The notes under the pieces are model-generated. The model was given only the letters and a program-made list of their open reading frames with translations. It had not been told where the DNA came from and did not search any database. 7,248 nucleotides of DNA from Acidimicrobiia bacterium (GTDB taxonomy: Bacteria > Actinomycetota > Acidimicrobiia > Acidimicrobiales > Poriferisodalaceae). The translations under genes were made by a program, and so were the position numbers. This document shows, in pieces, positions 6,683 through 7,248 of the stretch (position 1 is its first letter; the number at the start of each line of letters is the position of its first letter). The stretch covers positions 1 to 7,248 of the forward strand of contig JALSTE010000756.1 of the NCBI GenBank assembly GCA_026983855.1, in the 5' to 3' direction.

Positions 6683-6688
6683 ATGATA
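6683..6688 (-). promoter_or_regulatory. Candidate gltB -10 element (TATCAT)
   Basis: TATCAT read leftward fits the TANNNT pattern. It would start transcription near A6675, six bases before the upstream arm of the leader helix. No good -35 hexamer stands 16-18 bases upstream, so the call is weak. Confidence 0.3.
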
Positions 6689-6762
6689 CCGGTGCGGGGC
6701 CCCCACTCCCAGACGGAGGGCCACCGGCCGGGTGGGTCGCGGGCGGCCATCGGCGCGGGCCC

Positions 6763-6768
6763 TAAGCT
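6763..6768 (+). promoter_or_regulatory. Candidate -10 element (TAAGCT) for the BON-domain gene
   Basis: TAAGCT fits TANNNT and lies 33 bases before ATG 6802, so transcription would start near 6775. The sequence at the expected -35 position is GC-rich and does not resemble the consensus. Confidence 0.25.
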
Positions 6769-6801
6769 CGTTGTTCGGAAGTTGCACCTGAAGGGAATCC
6801 G

Positions 6802-7248
6802 ATGAGCGAGTCCACCACCCAACCCGGCGGAGAGGAGCGCGAGGATCTGCGCCGCATGGTCGGATGGATCATCTTCCTGTTCCTGGCCGCCGCCGCGGTC
6901 ATCGGCGCGTTCATCGTGACCGGGGTGGGCGACGGGAGTTCCTCCACCCCGACCACGGTCGCCGCCGAGCCCCTGGTGGACCTCTCCCGGGCCGCTGCGG
7001 TGGCGGGGGAGGCGGGGCTGGAGGGGGTATCGGTCTCCGCCGAGGGGGCGGTGGTGACCGTGAGCGGCACGGCTCCCGATCGGGCCACTGCCGATTCCGC
7101 CCTCGCCGCCGTGGCCGGCCTCCCCGGGGTCGCCGGTGTGGAGGACAGGATCAGGATCGTCGCCCCTGATCAGGGCGACACCGCCGAGGGAGGGACGCAG
7201 ACGGCCGACATCGATCCCGATGCCGTCGCCGCGGTCCTGGCCGCCAAC
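6802..7248 (+). CDS. Membrane-anchored BON-domain protein, N-terminal part (cut by window edge)
   Basis: The first 149 codons are present and the frame is open to the window end. Residues 1-19 are polar and end with two arginines (17-18). A single hydrophobic segment follows (about 20-41), so the N-terminus should face the cytoplasm and the rest lie outside the membrane. A Ser/Thr linker (46-53) leads to a region (about 58-121) with the BON pattern: a helix, then SVSAEGAVVTVSGTAP (77-92, strand-turn-strand with the conserved glycine), a second helix and a closing strand, VEDRIRIV (113-120). BON domains occur in envelope and osmotic-stress proteins. Transmembrane-BON-OmpA order is known in mycobacterial ArfA (Rv0899), but the C-terminal part is outside this window, so that comparison is inference. 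There are no cysteines, so it is not a lipoprotein. AAGGG at 6791-6795 stands six bases before the ATG. It is divergent from gltB. Confidence 0.72.
   Translation, partial: MSESTTQPGGEEREDLRRMVGWIIFLFLAAAAVIGAFIVTGVGDGSSSTPTTVAAEPLVDLSRAAAVAGEAGLEGVSVSAEGAVVTVSGTAPDRATADSALAAVAGLPGVAGVEDRIRIVAPDQGDTAEGGTQTADIDPDAVAAVLAAN

Noticed and set aside
6551..6787. 79-codon N-terminal extension of gltB from GTG 6787
   Set aside because: No Shine-Dalgarno sequence, codons unlike the rest of gltB, low-complexity composition, and it would put the start only 15 bases from the divergent gene's start. The conserved protein begins just after TTG 6550.

Overview
The window is a high-GC, densely coded chromosomal segment from what is most likely an actinobacterium. 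Codon third positions are overwhelmingly G or C, the regulator is a HutC-type GntR protein, and there is a membrane-anchored BON protein reminiscent of mycobacterial ArfA. The aconitase is of the mitochondrial type rather than the AcnA/IRP1 type usual in Streptomyces and Mycobacterium. This would fit a deep actinobacterial lineage such as Acidimicrobiia, but that placement is inference. I see no insertion sequence, CRISPR array, tRNA or rRNA, and nothing suggesting recent transfer.

Layout from left to right: (1) the 5' part of an aconitase gene, leftward, cut by the window edge (1-385); (2) a 217-bp divergent control region holding repeats, a probable promoter and a 16-codon leader ORF; (3) a rightward GntR/HutC regulator (603-1343); (4) 19 bp later, a convergent leftward nitroreductase (1363-2013); (5) a leftward gene for the large subunit of glutamate synthase (gltB, 2120-6550); (6) a divergent region of about 250 bp carrying the gltB leader; (7) a rightward gene for a one-pass membrane protein with a BON domain, cut by the right edge (6802-7248).

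Functionally the window joins the TCA cycle (aconitase, citrate to isocitrate) and ammonia assimilation (glutamate synthase, 2-oxoglutarate plus glutamine to two glutamates). This is the carbon/nitrogen junction, with a regulator and a flavin oxidoreductase between them. The glutamate synthase small subunit gene (gltD) lies on neither side of gltB.

The most interesting signal is in the gltB leader. The best-supported gltB start is a TTG at 6550. A perfect 11-bp inverted repeat pairs a segment near the predicted mRNA 5' end with the bases running from the last G of the Shine-Dalgarno sequence to the first base of that start codon. About 98 nt of mostly non-coding-looking sequence with further small hairpins lie between the arms. 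This resembles a translation-controlling leader RNA, and I do not recognise it as a known riboswitch class. The gntR promoter also carries a GTACAAGTA direct repeat that looks like an autoregulatory operator.
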